A stretch of 64,000 bases of DNA, from contig NZ_CP086380.1 of the NCBI RefSeq assembly GCF_020889625.1, positions 887,001 through 951,000 of the forward strand, in the 5' to 3' direction. This stretch comes from Deinococcus radiophilus (GTDB lineage Bacteria; Deinococcota; Deinococci; Deinococcales; Deinococcaceae). The notes beneath the pieces are model-generated. The model was given only the letters and a program-made list of their open reading frames with translations. It was not told the origin of the DNA and ran no database searches. How positions within the stretch are numbered: position 1 is the first letter of the stretch; every line of letters begins with the position of its first letter. The position numbers were made by a program, and so were the translations under genes. Positions 55,315 through 64,000 of the stretch are shown one piece after another.

Positions 55315-56583
55315 TTAACGCTCCAGCACGCTGACCACTTCGACGTGACTGGTCTGCGGGTAGAAGTCATGCGGGATCACCCGTCCTAGCCGCCAGCCAC
55401 GGCCCACCAGATCGCTGATGTCCCGCGCCCAGGTGGCCGGATCACACGAGACGTAGACCAGACGGTCCGCGGTCGAGGCGTGAATGTGGTCCCGTACCGC
55501 CGGGTCCAGTCCTGCACGCGGTGGGTCTACCACAATCACTTCAGCGCTCAGTTCATCCAGTTCCTCGGCGGCGCCTTGCTGAAAGGTGATATTTCCCACC
55601 CCCGCTTCGGCGGCGGCCTGACGCCCACGCATCAGGGCCTCAGCCGAGCTGTCCAGTACGGTCACGCGCTCGAACTGCTCAGTCAGATGCCGCCCGATGG
55701 CCCCTGCTCCACCGTACAGATCGGTGGCGTGGGTGCCGCGCCCGGCCAGTTCCGCCACTTGGGTGTAGGCCTGTCCTGCCGCTTGCGGGTTGATCTGTGC
55801 AAAGCCCACGGCACTCACAGGCAAATCTACTCCACCGAAGCGCTCTACAACACTGCTTTCACCAGCGATCAGGCGCACCCCTGCACTAAAACGCTTGCCG
55901 GCTGGGACCGCCAGGCTGACGCCCACCGCGCCCAGGTCCATCAGGTGATCGGCAGCCCGCAGGTAGGCTCGGGGCTCGCCAGGGCCGATGAGCGCAGCAA
56001 CCACTTCACCCGTCAGGAACGAGCCACGCACGGCAATTTCCTGCGCGGGGGCCAGCTGCTGCACATCAATACGGTTCAGCAACTCAGCGACAAACGGCGC
56101 AATCAAGGGATCATGGTCCACCAGCAGCGGGCGGTGGCCCCGGCGCTCACGGTAGGCCAACCCCTGCGGAGTAATCAGATACTGGGCGCCACTGCGGTAA
56201 CCCTGGGCCGACTCGCTGGGCACCGTGGGTTCTACACTGCCAGCATCCAGCTTGGCGATCCGGGTCAGTGCTTCGCGTACAAAATCGCGCTTGTATCGCA
56301 GCTGTGCCTCGTAACTTGCGTGTGCCAGGTCAGTGGTGGGCAGTTCGGAGGCCGTCACCCGGTCTGGGCTGGGCCGGAGCACCTCAGTCATCTGACCCTG
56401 ACGCACTCCCTTGGCCGGACGCACCGCAGCGCGGACCTGCTCGCCGGGCAGGCCACCACGAATCAGGATCACACCTGCTTCATCCCGTGTCAGGCCATAG
56501 CCGCCAGCAACCACTTTTTCTATCTCATAAACGGCGTCATCGTGCGGTGCAGCAGCACCGGATCGGGGAAACTGGGTAGACAT
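55315..56583 (-). CDS. class I RNA methyltransferase (TrmA/RlmD-type, with TRAM domain)
   Basis: A 422-residue SAM-dependent uridine-5 methyltransferase. An N-terminal TRAM domain (about 15-70; [23 protein letters not shown]) is followed by the catalytic domain with [24 protein letters not shown] and the catalytic Cys in [13 protein letters not shown]. It would make 5-methyluridine in tRNA or 23S rRNA; TrmA, RlmC and RlmD cannot be separated by eye. No Fe-S cysteine cluster of the RlmD kind was seen. The ATG at 56583 lies 7 bases after TAGGCT; a longer start at 56634 is less likely. Confidence 0.88.
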   Translation of the reverse strand: MSTQFPRSGAAAPHDDAVYEIEKVVAGGYGLTRDEAGVILIRGGLPGEQVRAAVRPAKGVRQGQMTEVLRPSPDRVTASELPTTDLAHASYEAQLRYKRDFVREALTRIAKLDAGSVEPTVPSESAQGYRSGAQYLITPQGLAYRERRGHRPLLVDHDPLIAPFVAELLNRIDVQQLAPAQEIAVRGSFLTGEVVAALIGPGEPRAYLRAADHLMDLGAVGVSLAVPAGKRFSAGVRLIAGESSVVERFGGVDLPVSAVGFAQINPQAAGQAYTQVAELAGRGTHATDLYGGAGAIGRHLTEQFERVTVLDSSAEALMRGRQAAAEAGVGNITFQQGAAEELDELSAEVIVVDPPRAGLDPAVRDHIHASTADRLVYVSCDPATWARDISDLVGRGWRLGRVIPHDFYPQTSHVEVVSVLER

Positions 56584-56732
56584 CACTTGCAGCCTAGCGC
56601 CTACAGCCCCCGGCATTGGGGAACACTTCTCCACTGGTCATGGCTGAACTCCGAAGCGCCCAGTCCTAGTCAGCAGCGAAATGACCCAGTAAAGGCCTAC
56701 TGCATCCATCCACCTGCGCGAACAACACTACT

Positions 56733-57224
56733 TTAGTGCGGAGTCAGGCTGGCCACCAGAGATGACGGCAAACCAGCTGCGGGCTGGAAATAGGTTTGCT
56801 CCACGCGCATGTCTTCGCCGTAGCGGACCAGGAGCCAGTCTTCCTGCTCACAGGTGGTGACCGTAAACCCGCAACCCACCCGGTACGCTTCAGTGCCGGG
56901 TTCCAGAACGGCGTCGGCCGTGCCAAGTCGGTTCAGTACCTGAAAGCGTGCAGGCCGCGTACCTTCCAGCCAATCCTGGGCAGCGTAAGCCATATCACGG
57001 CGTGGATGGGCCTGCAAAGTCGCAGCATCCGTAGTGGTGGCTGCCTGCCAGGCCTGATCATCCAGGAAACGGTAACTGGGGCCAACATGTGAAAGTTGCC
57101 ACACACCTGCACCTGCCCAGCCAGACAACACCACCGCTAGAGCAAGAAGTCCCTGGGTCAGCCGGGAAGGCCGTGTCCGGGGCAATGAAACTCCGGTGGT
57201 GGGCGCAGGAGAGGCGACGTGCAT
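56733..57224 (-). CDS. membrane-anchored protein of unknown function
   Basis: A 163-residue protein with one N-terminal membrane helix (about 24-46) and an extracytoplasmic domain with a cysteine pair (VGCGFTVTTCEQED). No family recognised. The ATG at 57222-57224 lies 5 bases after TACTGT on the minus strand. The upstream region 57225-57407 holds an 8-bp inverted repeat (ATGTTCAC at 57269-57276 with GTGAACAT at 57298-57305), a possible operator. Confidence 0.6.
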   Translation of the reverse strand: MHVASPAPTTGVSLPRTRPSRLTQGLLALAVVLSGWAGAGVWQLSHVGPSYRFLDDQAWQAATTTDAATLQAHPRRDMAYAAQDWLEGTRPARFQVLNRLGTADAVLEPGTEAYRVGCGFTVTTCEQEDWLLVRYGEDMRVEQTYFQPAAGLPSSLVASLTPH

Positions 57225-57407
57225 AAGTCACAGTAGCCCTGTATCCGCTGAGTCTCACCGGAACTGCAATGTTCACTCAACCATGACTTAAGACTGGGTG
57301 AACATAAGGCCACTTATCTGACTGATAGCTGACTGAAGCTGGCCAGAACGGTCATATATGGAGTGGATAGGCCCACCGGCCCCTCCACTCAAAATAGCTG
57401 GAAGGGG

Positions 57408-58130
57408 CTATGCCCGGCGGCGGGAAAGCATATCCATCACTTCATTCAGGGCATTGCCATCACCGTCACGGTCCAGAGCACGGTTGAGGGTCCCCAGGAG
57501 GCCGCCCATGTCACCCCTTTGGCCCTGGGGTGCCGCGCCGCTCTGACCGCCGCCCAGAACTTGATCCAACGCACCACCCAGGTTGCCGCCTGCCGCGCCC
57601 CCAGCCATGCCACCACCGAGCAGTCCGCCCAGCACACTGGTCAGCACAGAAGTAATGTCGCCACCTGCCGGACTGACCGCGCCTGTCTGCGGCAGACCAC
57701 CCGGCAAGCCAGTGGGCAGCCCTGTCCCGCCTTGGGCCTGACGCTGACGGTTGAGGTAGCTCAGGACCAGTGGAGCGGCGATGCTCAGGATCTGCATGGC
57801 CAGCTGTGGATTGATGCCAGAACGCTGACCGACAGCATTGGCGGCTGCTTGCTGCTGACCTCCAAACACATGCCCCAGAATCTTATGGCCGTCAGCCATA
57901 TCGGGCAACTGACCCCCCTGGGCGAACTGCTCCAATTCGTGACTGCCGTGCTGCGCGACAGCCTGCTCAATGGTTCCGGCCTGGCCCTGCTGGGCATTGC
58001 GGGTCAGGGCCCCCAGGAGCAGTGGCACCGCAGCCTGCAGTGCATCCTGTGTCTGCGCGGGGTCAGTGCCTACCCGCTGGGCAACTTGCTGGGCTTGCAT
58101 TTGACCGGCCAACATCTGTAAAAGGTCCAT
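57408..58130 (-). CDS. DUF937 protein
   Basis: A 240-residue protein: MDLLQMLAGQMQAQQVAQRVGTDPAQTQDALQAAVPLLLGALTRNAQQG is the DUF937 start, with Gln-rich helices. A Gly-rich segment (about 150-205; GGLLGGGMAGGAAGG) and a calcium-loop-like DRDGDGNALNE near the C-terminus follow. DUF937 function is unknown. The ATG at 58130 lies 6 bases after TATACT on the minus strand (58137-58142); a longer start at 58265 would run through a non-conserved stretch next to the insertion sequence. Confidence 0.8.
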   Translation of the reverse strand: MDLLQMLAGQMQAQQVAQRVGTDPAQTQDALQAAVPLLLGALTRNAQQGQAGTIEQAVAQHGSHELEQFAQGGQLPDMADGHKILGHVFGGQQQAAANAVGQRSGINPQLAMQILSIAAPLVLSYLNRQRQAQGGTGLPTGLPGGLPQTGAVSPAGGDITSVLTSVLGGLLGGGMAGGAAGGNLGGALDQVLGGGQSGAAPQGQRGDMGGLLGTLNRALDRDGDGNALNEVMDMLSRRRA

Positions 58131-58217
58131 GCGCTGAGTATAGGGACGGGCGCAGGCACGCCTGAACAGCGTTTCCTTGAAGATGGTTAATACAGCCAGT
58201 GGAACAAACATCTTTTG

Positions 58218-59063
58218 ACGCCGTTTAGGGCCTGACCGCCCCCTGGTGAAGTGCGTCTCAGACACATAAAAATAGAGACGACATGGCTAAATATCGTCTC
58301 CACCATAGTCTAGGACGTCGGCACGTCATTCGCCACCTCTATTTCTGGGCTAAGAAGCATTTCAGCGACCAGAAAATCTGCCCGCACCAGAAGGTCACAG
58401 ATGCCATGCTGGTTGCTCTGCTGCTCTCCCGTCTCGTCTTCAAGCATCCATTTCCTTCCATCTGGTGGAACATCCTCAAGGAAGACCGTCCCGGTCTTCC
58501 TTCCTACACTCAGGCCTACACCAGGGGCATCAAACTGTTGCCACTCCTAGAGCATGTTGCAAGCCCAGCTCAGCCCTGCACTGAAGTCGTAGTTGATTCA
58601 ATGCCCCTCCCCATTTGCCGTCCCAAACGCACGCACCTTTGTCAGTTCCCAGGCGCGAAATGGGGATTTGGAACTCAGGGCGAGTTCTTCGGATATAAGC
58701 TGCACGCCTGGGTCACACCAGGTGGACAAATCGTTCAGTACGTCATCCGACCTGCCAACCTCCATGACGTTACGGTCAGCTATGAGCTGAATCTCAGATG
58801 GCCAGAGTTTGAAGGCCCAACCATCATTGGCGATAAGGGGTATTGCTGTCTGGGCTACGTGTATCCGCCCAAGAAGAACACCAGATATGACACGGGATGG
58901 CGAGAATCTCGCCATCCCAAAATCCGCAAACGTATTGAAATAGTCTTCTCTGCGCTTGTGGAAGCTCAAATCCGCTCTGCCCAAACCAAAACCCTGGGTT
59001 CACTTAAGCTCCGCGTCGTCTTAGCCGTACTCGCCCACAATCTTGCTAGGCCCTAAACGGCGT
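58218..59063 (+). mobile_element. IS982-type insertion sequence with 5-bp target duplication
   Basis: An 846-bp element bounded by 16-bp inverted repeats ACGCCGTTTAGGGCCT (58218-58233) and its complement (59048-59063). The host sequence TTTTG is repeated at both edges (58213-58217 and 59064-59068). The repeats are perfect, one complete transposase gene fills the element and there are no decay signs, so insertion was recent. It lies between a DUF937 gene and an htrA-type gene, just outside the core of the DUF937 promoter. Confidence 0.88.
58283..59056 (+). CDS. IS982-family DDE transposase
   Basis: A 257-residue transposase with the DDE catalytic residues Asp105 (VVDSMPLPICR), Asp184 (IIGDKGY) and Glu219 (RKRIEIVFSAL). 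FYGYKLHAWV-style core (GEFFGYKLHAWVTPGGQIVQYVIRPANLHD) and the N-terminal KVTDAMLVALLL fit IS982. The stop codon lies inside the right inverted repeat. Complete and probably active. Confidence 0.9.
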   Translation: MAKYRLHHSLGRRHVIRHLYFWAKKHFSDQKICPHQKVTDAMLVALLLSRLVFKHPFPSIWWNILKEDRPGLPSYTQAYTRGIKLLPLLEHVASPAQPCTEVVVDSMPLPICRPKRTHLCQFPGAKWGFGTQGEFFGYKLHAWVTPGGQIVQYVIRPANLHDVTVSYELNLRWPEFEGPTIIGDKGYCCLGYVYPPKKNTRYDTGWRESRHPKIRKRIEIVFSALVEAQIRSAQTKTLGSLKLRVVLAVLAHNLARP

Positions 59064-59139
59064 TTTTGGCTTCCACAGCAGTTGCCAAAGCTTCAGAAAG
59101 ACAAAACAGCTTGAACCAAGAAGAAACCGATACCCGAAA

Positions 59140-60426
59140 TCAGTTGAAACGGAAATTGGTCAGCTCAATGTTGACATTCACCGTCTCTTCGCCGCGCTGT
59201 ACGGTCATGGCCACCTGATCACCGGGCCGCTTACCGATCAAGGCACCCTTGACGTCATCGGCCGAGTCCACCTCACGGCCCTCTACGGCGGTAATCACAT
59301 CGCTGTCAGGTCTGGGAGCCACGGCCCCATCCGGGCGCTCCTGCGGTTCGGCAGCCCGCAATCCGGCCCTCTGAGCGGGACTGCCTGGATAGACCCGGGT
59401 GATGAGGACGCCCGTCTCTGGCAGGCCATATTCCTCCAGCTGAGCAGGATCGGCACCGGAAAGTTCGAACATAGAGATGCCCAGCAGCGGCGTGGTCACT
59501 TCTTCGCCCGCTTGCAACTGGGGCAGCAACTGTTTAACCACGCTGACTGGAATGGCGAACCCCACGCCAGCACTTTGCTGCACACCCCCAGTCAGAATCT
59601 GGGTGTTGACGCCCACGACCTGCCCAGCCGAGTTGAGCAGCGGGCCGCCGGAGTTACCGGGGTTGATGGCTGCATCGGTCTGAATCACCGACTGGGGAAC
59701 GTTGGAGACGCCAACGGGGGCTTCCCGTTCCAAACTGGAGATGATGCCCTCAGAGACGCTGAAATCCAGCCCGAACGGGGCTCCCAGCGCAATGGCCTTG
59801 AGGCCGACTTCCAGCTGCTTATCGTCGCCCAGCGGCAGGGGCTTGACACCGCCCTGCGGCAGTTCGTCAGCGCGGATCAGCGCCAAGTCATAATCCGGTG
59901 CCGTGCCAATCACCTTCGCGGGATAGGCGCGGGCATCGCCGTGCAGCCGGATATTGATCTCGCTGGCGTTCTCGACCACATGGAAATTGGTGATGATGTC
60001 GCCAGAATCGGTTACGAAAAAGCCACTGCCCAGGCCCCGCGCCTCACGGGGCTGGGTTTGACCCTGCATGCCAAACAACTGTTCCAGCATCTGTTGCTGT
60101 TCATTTGGGGCCACCTGGCTGGTTGTTTCGATAAACACCAGACCGTCGGAGCTGTTTTTGACTACGCTGGCGGTATTCAGCTCGGATTCGGTGCGGGCGG
60201 TACCGTCGTCATAGGCGGGTTCCACCGAAGTCTGTGCCGCAGAGGTTTGGGCTGACGTATTCTGGGTGACCGTGGCAGCGGTGGCCTGGGTGCTGGCCTC
60301 CTGCGCTTTGGGGTCCAGCTTCAGAACCTGGGCAGGTTCACCCTGCATTTCGGCAACCTGGTAACCCCCGTAGACGCCAGCGGCGAGCAGGGCCGTGACT
60401 CCGAGAATGGGAAGCACTCTATTCAT
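59140..60426 (-). CDS. HtrA/DegP-type serine protease
   Basis: A 428-residue membrane-anchored or secreted protease: signal/anchor (about 4-24), a low-complexity Thr/Gln/Ala linker, a trypsin-fold domain with triad His149 (NFHVVENA), Asp180 (YDLALIRAD) and Ser259 (NPGNSGGPLL), and one PDZ domain (about 325-425). It degrades or refolds damaged envelope proteins. The ATG at 60424-60426 starts the signal peptide; a frame open to 60591 adds 55 residues unlike a signal peptide and lies inside the neighbouring gene. It is adjacent to a recent IS insertion. Confidence 0.93.
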   Translation of the reverse strand: MNRVLPILGVTALLAAGVYGGYQVAEMQGEPAQVLKLDPKAQEASTQATAATVTQNTSAQTSAAQTSVEPAYDDGTARTESELNTASVVKNSSDGLVFIETTSQVAPNEQQQMLEQLFGMQGQTQPREARGLGSGFFVTDSGDIITNFHVVENASEINIRLHGDARAYPAKVIGTAPDYDLALIRADELPQGGVKPLPLGDDKQLEVGLKAIALGAPFGLDFSVSEGIISSLEREAPVGVSNVPQSVIQTDAAINPGNSGGPLLNSAGQVVGVNTQILTGGVQQSAGVGFAIPVSVVKQLLPQLQAGEEVTTPLLGISMFELSGADPAQLEEYGLPETGVLITRVYPGSPAQRAGLRAAEPQERPDGAVAPRPDSDVITAVEGREVDSADDVKGALIGKRPGDQVAMTVQRGEETVNVNIELTNFRFN

Positions 60427-60460
60427 ATAAGTATGCTGCGCGTGGGGGGTTACAAGTCGG

Positions 60461-61135
60461 TTAAAGGTTATCCTGGCGGGAAGTCGGGCGGTAATAGGCG
60501 CCACCCAGACAGGCGGGACACAGCACTCGGCCCTGGCGCACCGACCAGCGCTCGTTGAGCACTTCTTCGCCGCAGTGGCTACAGACCTCACGGGCCCCAG
60601 CCTGGCTGATCAGCGCCGCCAGGTCAAAGTCCAGCTCGACTTCTGCAGCGCGGAGCAGTTCAGCGTCAGACCAGTGGCGGTAGGCATCCAGATAGGCCTG
60701 ATACCGCTTCTGGTCAGGCGGTTTCTGGGCCCGCACCCGCTCACGCAGATCGGTGCGCGGCCAGACCCGCAGTGCGCGGCCAGTACGGGTATCCACGAAC
60801 GTGGCTGCCACTCGGCCGTAATCCATCAGCCGCAGGGTCCGCCGCCCCAACCAGCACCCGCTGGCCGCCGACACTCCATCGGCATAACACCCGTCGGTTT
60901 CGGCCAGCACCAGCACGCGCTTGTCCGTACGGGGAAAGTCCAGTCCCAACAAGTCACCGGCCAGCACTGCCGACCGCGCCCCCAGAATCTGCCGGGGGCA
61001 GAGGTGACCGTGCAGTGCAGCACTCTGCTGCAAGGCCGTATCCAGCCGAAGCAGGTCAGGCGGACCCTGCGGCAAGCTCAGGACTGAGCCACCCGCAGCC
61101 ACCGCTGCAGGGTGGGACGTGACAGGATGGGACAT
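60461..61135 (-). CDS. FmdE-domain protein with C-terminal zinc finger
   Basis: A 224-residue protein whose main part resembles FmdE/FwdE (HGHLCPRQILGARSAVLAGDLLG, and ETDGCYADGVSAASGC, with Cys and His typical of the domain), and a C-terminal TraR/DksA-like zinc finger (CSHCGEEV…CPAC). FmdE domains are found with molybdenum/tungsten enzymes and in unrelated bacterial proteins; no methanofuran pathway is expected in Deinococcus. The ATG is 6 bases after TAGGCT on the minus strand (61142-61147). Function unassigned. Confidence 0.8.
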   Translation of the reverse strand: MSHPVTSHPAAVAAGGSVLSLPQGPPDLLRLDTALQQSAALHGHLCPRQILGARSAVLAGDLLGLDFPRTDKRVLVLAETDGCYADGVSAASGCWLGRRTLRLMDYGRVAATFVDTRTGRALRVWPRTDLRERVRAQKPPDQKRYQAYLDAYRHWSDAELLRAAEVELDFDLAALISQAGAREVCSHCGEEVLNERWSVRQGRVLCPACLGGAYYRPTSRQDNL

Positions 61136-61308
61136 AGCTGCAGCCTAGAGCATGCCCAGGGATGCAGGACATCTTTGCGGCTCACAGGCCCTTTCTGCTT
61201 CCCAAGTTCAGATCACTCAACCTGGCGCATTACCGAGCCAAAGCAAAGCCAGGCCCCTTTGCGAAGGTTGCGAGGCCTGGCTCAGCGGCCGTAGGTAGTA
61301 GGGAGGCT

Positions 61309-62895
61309 CTACTGGCGTACGAATTCCCAACGCAGGTCATTGGCTGTCAGGATCAGGGTGTCACCTTGCTGCTCTACCTGCGGGGCAGCAGCCAGCGTTT
61401 CGGTCAGCTGCGGCATGGTTTCCGTGCTCTCGCAGAACTTCATGGTCGACACCAGCGTGCCTTCCAGCTGCAGGGTCTGGCCTTCCAGTCGGTACATCCC
61501 ACCGAAACTATTACAGCCGTCTAGGCCCCCCACCGAACCCGCGGCCCCCGCCGTACCGGGCGTCAGACTCAGCCGGACCGGCTCCGAAAAGCCACCCAGG
61601 TCCACTGGTTGGCCGCCGCGCTGCAGTGCGGTCAGGCGGTATTCACCGGCTGGCTGTTCACTTTCGCTGGATTCTCCCTGAGCAGCTTGCGGGGTCAGAC
61701 GGAGCTGGCCTTGCTCGGAGCGCAGCACGACCACATCACCGTCACGTTGCAGCGTGACTGGGCTCTGGAACAGCTGTCCGATCGCCTCTTCGGTGCCCAT
61801 ATCAGGGCAGAGCATCAGACTGGCCCCCAGCTGGCCGAAGGTCCAGCCCGCTCCCTGGGGTTGACCCAGACCGAACAGGCCGTTGCAGCCTGTCGCAGCA
61901 CGCAGCTCCAGCGTGCCATCCGGCTGCTCCCCGAAGCGAACAGTGACTGGAGGGGTCAGTGTGACCTGACGCCCCCCCAATTCCAGCTGCGCGGCACGGT
62001 ACTCGGTGGCCCAGTCTCCGGCAGCCAGCTCTGCGCCCACTTCGGTGGCCTGCGCCCGCTCCAAGACCAGCTCACCATTCACCGAACTGAAGGTGACTCG
62101 GTCAGCCGTCTGCTGCACCTTGACCGCGCCGCGCAGGAAACCGGTCAGCGCCGTCTCGGCAGCCGACAGCTCAGATGAACAGGCCATCCGGCTAGAACGC
62201 ATCCCGGTAAATACCCACTCTCCGTCCGGCTGAGCAGCATTGTGCTCCGCACTCAGGGTCAGCTGATTACAGCCCAGGCTGCCGGACAGGCCCGGCTGGC
62301 CCTCGCCGGAGGTCAGAGAGAAAGTGGCGTCCGGAACGGCGTAGATGCGTCCGCCAACCTTGAAGGATCGCACCTGCCAGGTCACGGCAGATGCCTCATC
62401 CGAGCGGGGCGGCTGAGGGGCATCGGTCATCGGAACCTCCGGGGTGGAACGGGGCGGCTGGCCCTGAGTGGCGGGGAGGCCAAGGCGGGGCGAGGTGCGG
62501 CGTAACAGCACTTCTCCAGCACTGCCCTTCAGGGTCAGCAGATCGCCTTCCAGCGTGTAGCGGGTCAGGCGATTCAGCCGTCCCAAAAGGGCCGCTTCGA
62601 CTTCCATGGCCGTGCCGTCTGCACAGGCCCTTTTCGTGAGGCCCAGGCCAGCAGTCAGGAACACGTCGCCGCGCGCCGCAAAACGTCCGGTCAACCGGTT
62701 ACAGCCCGTAAAGCCGCTCAGCTCCGAGCGTCCGTCCAGCGTCAGGGTGGGACGCTCGGTCACGCCCTGGAGCAAGGTATCCGGGCCTACCACGGTCCAC
62801 TCGCCGCCCAGCTCGAAACTGGTGCGTGCCTCAGCAGAGGTGAGCAGCAACAAGCCCAGCAACAGGCCGTTTCGCTTCAGATGGTTGGGTGTCAT
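61309..62895 (-). CDS. secreted protein with four tandem META (HslJ-like) domains
   Basis: A 528-residue protein with a signal peptide (about 1-23, cleaved near AEA). Four META-type domains are recognisable from their CN motif and spacing: GFTGCNRLTG (about 55), GSLGCNQLTL (about 205), RAATGCNGLFG (about 335) and GLDGCNSFGG (about 460), with later Cys in each (RACADG, RMACSS, LMLCPD, MKFCES). META domains occur in HslJ (novobiocin-related) and heat-shock lipoproteins; four in one chain is unusual. The ATG at 62893-62895 is chosen because it opens the signal peptide; the frame is open up to 63150. Confidence 0.88.
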   Translation of the reverse strand: MTPNHLKRNGLLLGLLLLTSAEARTSFELGGEWTVVGPDTLLQGVTERPTLTLDGRSELSGFTGCNRLTGRFAARGDVFLTAGLGLTKRACADGTAMEVEAALLGRLNRLTRYTLEGDLLTLKGSAGEVLLRRTSPRLGLPATQGQPPRSTPEVPMTDAPQPPRSDEASAVTWQVRSFKVGGRIYAVPDATFSLTSGEGQPGLSGSLGCNQLTLSAEHNAAQPDGEWVFTGMRSSRMACSSELSAAETALTGFLRGAVKVQQTADRVTFSSVNGELVLERAQATEVGAELAAGDWATEYRAAQLELGGRQVTLTPPVTVRFGEQPDGTLELRAATGCNGLFGLGQPQGAGWTFGQLGASLMLCPDMGTEEAIGQLFQSPVTLQRDGDVVVLRSEQGQLRLTPQAAQGESSESEQPAGEYRLTALQRGGQPVDLGGFSEPVRLSLTPGTAGAAGSVGGLDGCNSFGGMYRLEGQTLQLEGTLVSTMKFCESTETMPQLTETLAAAPQVEQQGDTLILTANDLRWEFVRQ

Positions 62896-62994
62896 GCCGT
62901 CCGTTCTAACACCGCTGGCTGACAGCTGGATGATCTGGACAGTGCAGGTGAAGAAATGTTCAATTCCCCTGGAAACAGGTGGCATAGTAGCGGG

Positions 62995-64000
62995 GTGACC
63001 ATTTCCCCCGCCGCCGGCGACACTCCCCAATTTTCTGTGCTGGCCTCGCGCCTGTGGCCGCTGTATCTGTCGCAGGCACTGGCGACGGGAGCAACCACCG
63101 TCAGTACCATCCTGGCGTCTCTGGTCATGAGTGATCTGGGCAGCGAACACCTCAGCGGTTTGCCTGCCACGCTGATCAGCGTGTCGGCAGCACTTTCAGC
63201 GTCGTTTTTCGGGGCACTGATGATCCGCCAGGGCCGCAAGTTGGGCCTGAGCAGCGCCTTCGTGCTGGGGGCGCTGGGCGGAGCCCTGGGCTTTGCCGGG
63301 GCCAAGTCGGGGACGATGCCGGTCTTTCTGGCCGGAGCAGCCGCCCTGGGGGCGGCGCAAGGCGGCTTTCAGCAAGCCCGCTACGCCGCCGCCGAAAGTG
63401 TCCCCACCGGGGTGCGCGGCCTGGCGCTGGGCCTGCTGATGCTGATGAGCGTGCTGGGGTCATGGGTCATGACCGGATTCGGGGAGCAGATCACGGCTCT
63501 GGGCACACGCCTGGGCACCGACGAAGAAGTCACCGGCTGGTTGGTGGGCGCAGGACTGCTGGGGGTGGCAGCCCTGCTGATCACCATCTGGCGTCCAGTG
63601 CGTGAACCGACTCAGGTGATGCAGGCAAGCGGGCCCGATCAAAAGCCCTCGTTGATGGCGGCGCTGGCAGTTCCTGGCGTCAAAAGCACCGCTGCCGCCT
63701 TTGCTGCGGCACAGGCCGTGATGGTCACGCTGATGAGTCTGACTCCACTGCGGGCCCACCACATGGGGCTGGATCACGGCTCGATTGCCGGGCTGATTTC
63801 GGGGCACATCGCCGGAATGTTCGCTTTCGGGCTGCTCACCGGGCCATTGATTGACCGCCTGGGTCTGCGCTTCGGGTACATCACGGGGGGCGCGCTGCTC
63901 TTAATGGCCGCCGCGGCCTCGGTGACCTCCACGCACGCCGGGCTGCTGCTCAGCATGTTCGTGCTGGGTCTGGGCTGGAACCTGGTGTCGCTGACCACCT
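62995..64000 (+). CDS. MFS transporter (incomplete at the right edge)
   Basis: The GTG at 62995-62997, 6 bases after CATAGT (62983-62988), starts a frame open to the end of the window (335 codons). It shows many hydrophobic segments (about ten in this part) with Ala/Gly/Leu-rich composition, a loop RQGRKLGL between helices 2 and 3 in the MFS A-motif position, and TGPLIDRLGLRFGYITGG at the matching place in the second half. This is a major facilitator family exporter or permease; the substrate is unknown. The start of the gene is divergent from the META-domain gene. Confidence 0.82.
   Translation, partial: MTISPAAGDTPQFSVLASRLWPLYLSQALATGATTVSTILASLVMSDLGSEHLSGLPATLISVSAALSASFFGALMIRQGRKLGLSSAFVLGALGGALGFAGAKSGTMPVFLAGAAALGAAQGGFQQARYAAAESVPTGVRGLALGLLMLMSVLGSWVMTGFGEQITALGTRLGTDEEVTGWLVGAGLLGVAALLITIWRPVREPTQVMQASGPDQKPSLMAALAVPGVKSTAAAFAAAQAVMVTLMSLTPLRAHHMGLDHGSIAGLISGHIAGMFAFGLLTGPLIDRLGLRFGYITGGALLLMAAAASVTSTHAGLLLSMFVLGLGWNLVSLTT

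Noticed and set aside
59140..60591. Longer start of the HtrA-type protease
   Set aside because: The first 55 residues lie inside the FmdE-like gene in another frame and do not form a signal peptide; ATG 60426 does.

Overview
The window comes from a Deinococcus chromosome with a moderately high GC content. The identification rests on several markers: a thpR-recA operon, a fused tilS-tadA gene, a DNA polymerase I without proofreading residues, and a very large share of genes whose start codon lies 5-8 bases after a TAnnnT -10 box. That last arrangement is the leaderless promoter layout described for Deinococcus. No species is assigned. There are about 65 genes, one RNase P RNA, one T-box leader, one CRISPR array and one complete insertion sequence. 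I found no tRNA or rRNA genes.

Layout. 1-8.9 kb: a DoxX protein, a YchJ-like protein, gltX, a polyprenyl synthase, an ftsE-ftsX-EnvC-like operon and a divergent C-terminal processing protease. 9-15.9 kb: a dicarboxylate/amino-acid symporter, an MBL hydrolase, a DUF4388 protein, then a valine-specific T-box leader controlling a chain of overlapping reading frames (11-codon ORF, Nudix hydrolase, valS). 15.9-22.6 kb: an AT-rich gene-poor stretch, a secreted S1 protease, tilS-tadA, an Lrp/AsnC regulator with a structured leader, a metallophosphoesterase and plsY. 22.7-23.3 kb: a CRISPR array of eight repeats with no cas genes in the window. 23.3-31.1 kb: mutM, pdxH, an NfeD-like/flotillin pair, two secreted proteins and polA. 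31.1-36.3 kb: a frameshifted DUF2892 gene, a PNPOx protein, a lipoprotein, an amidase and dnaX.

36.5-39.7 kb is the most distinctive part. A soxR gene, interrupted by one frameshift, is divergent from five coupled genes: three VOC (glyoxalase/dioxygenase fold) proteins, an ABM monooxygenase-like protein and an ornithine cyclodeaminase-family enzyme. The region between them holds an 18-bp SoxR-type dyad inside a 19-bp promoter spacer. The pattern reads as a redox-sensed detoxification or catabolic operon that is partly decaying.

39.8-64 kb: thpR-recA without the cinA gene that precedes it in D. radiodurans, a CHASE2 membrane protein with a degenerate GGDEF-like domain, an ABC-F ATPase, aroE coupled to two histidine-kinase genes, truD, a DUF3293 protein, rnpB, a pseudouridine synthase, an RNA methyltransferase, a DUF937 protein, an IS982-type element with a 5-bp target duplication, an HtrA protease, an FmdE-like protein, a protein with four META domains and the start of an MFS transporter.

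At least five genes carry an apparent single frameshift (near 1.5, 31.2, 36.85, 37.1 and 43.2 kb), and two others appear to have lost a normal start codon. Either several accessory genes here are decaying or the assembly has indel errors. All functional calls are from reading the sequence; no database search was run.
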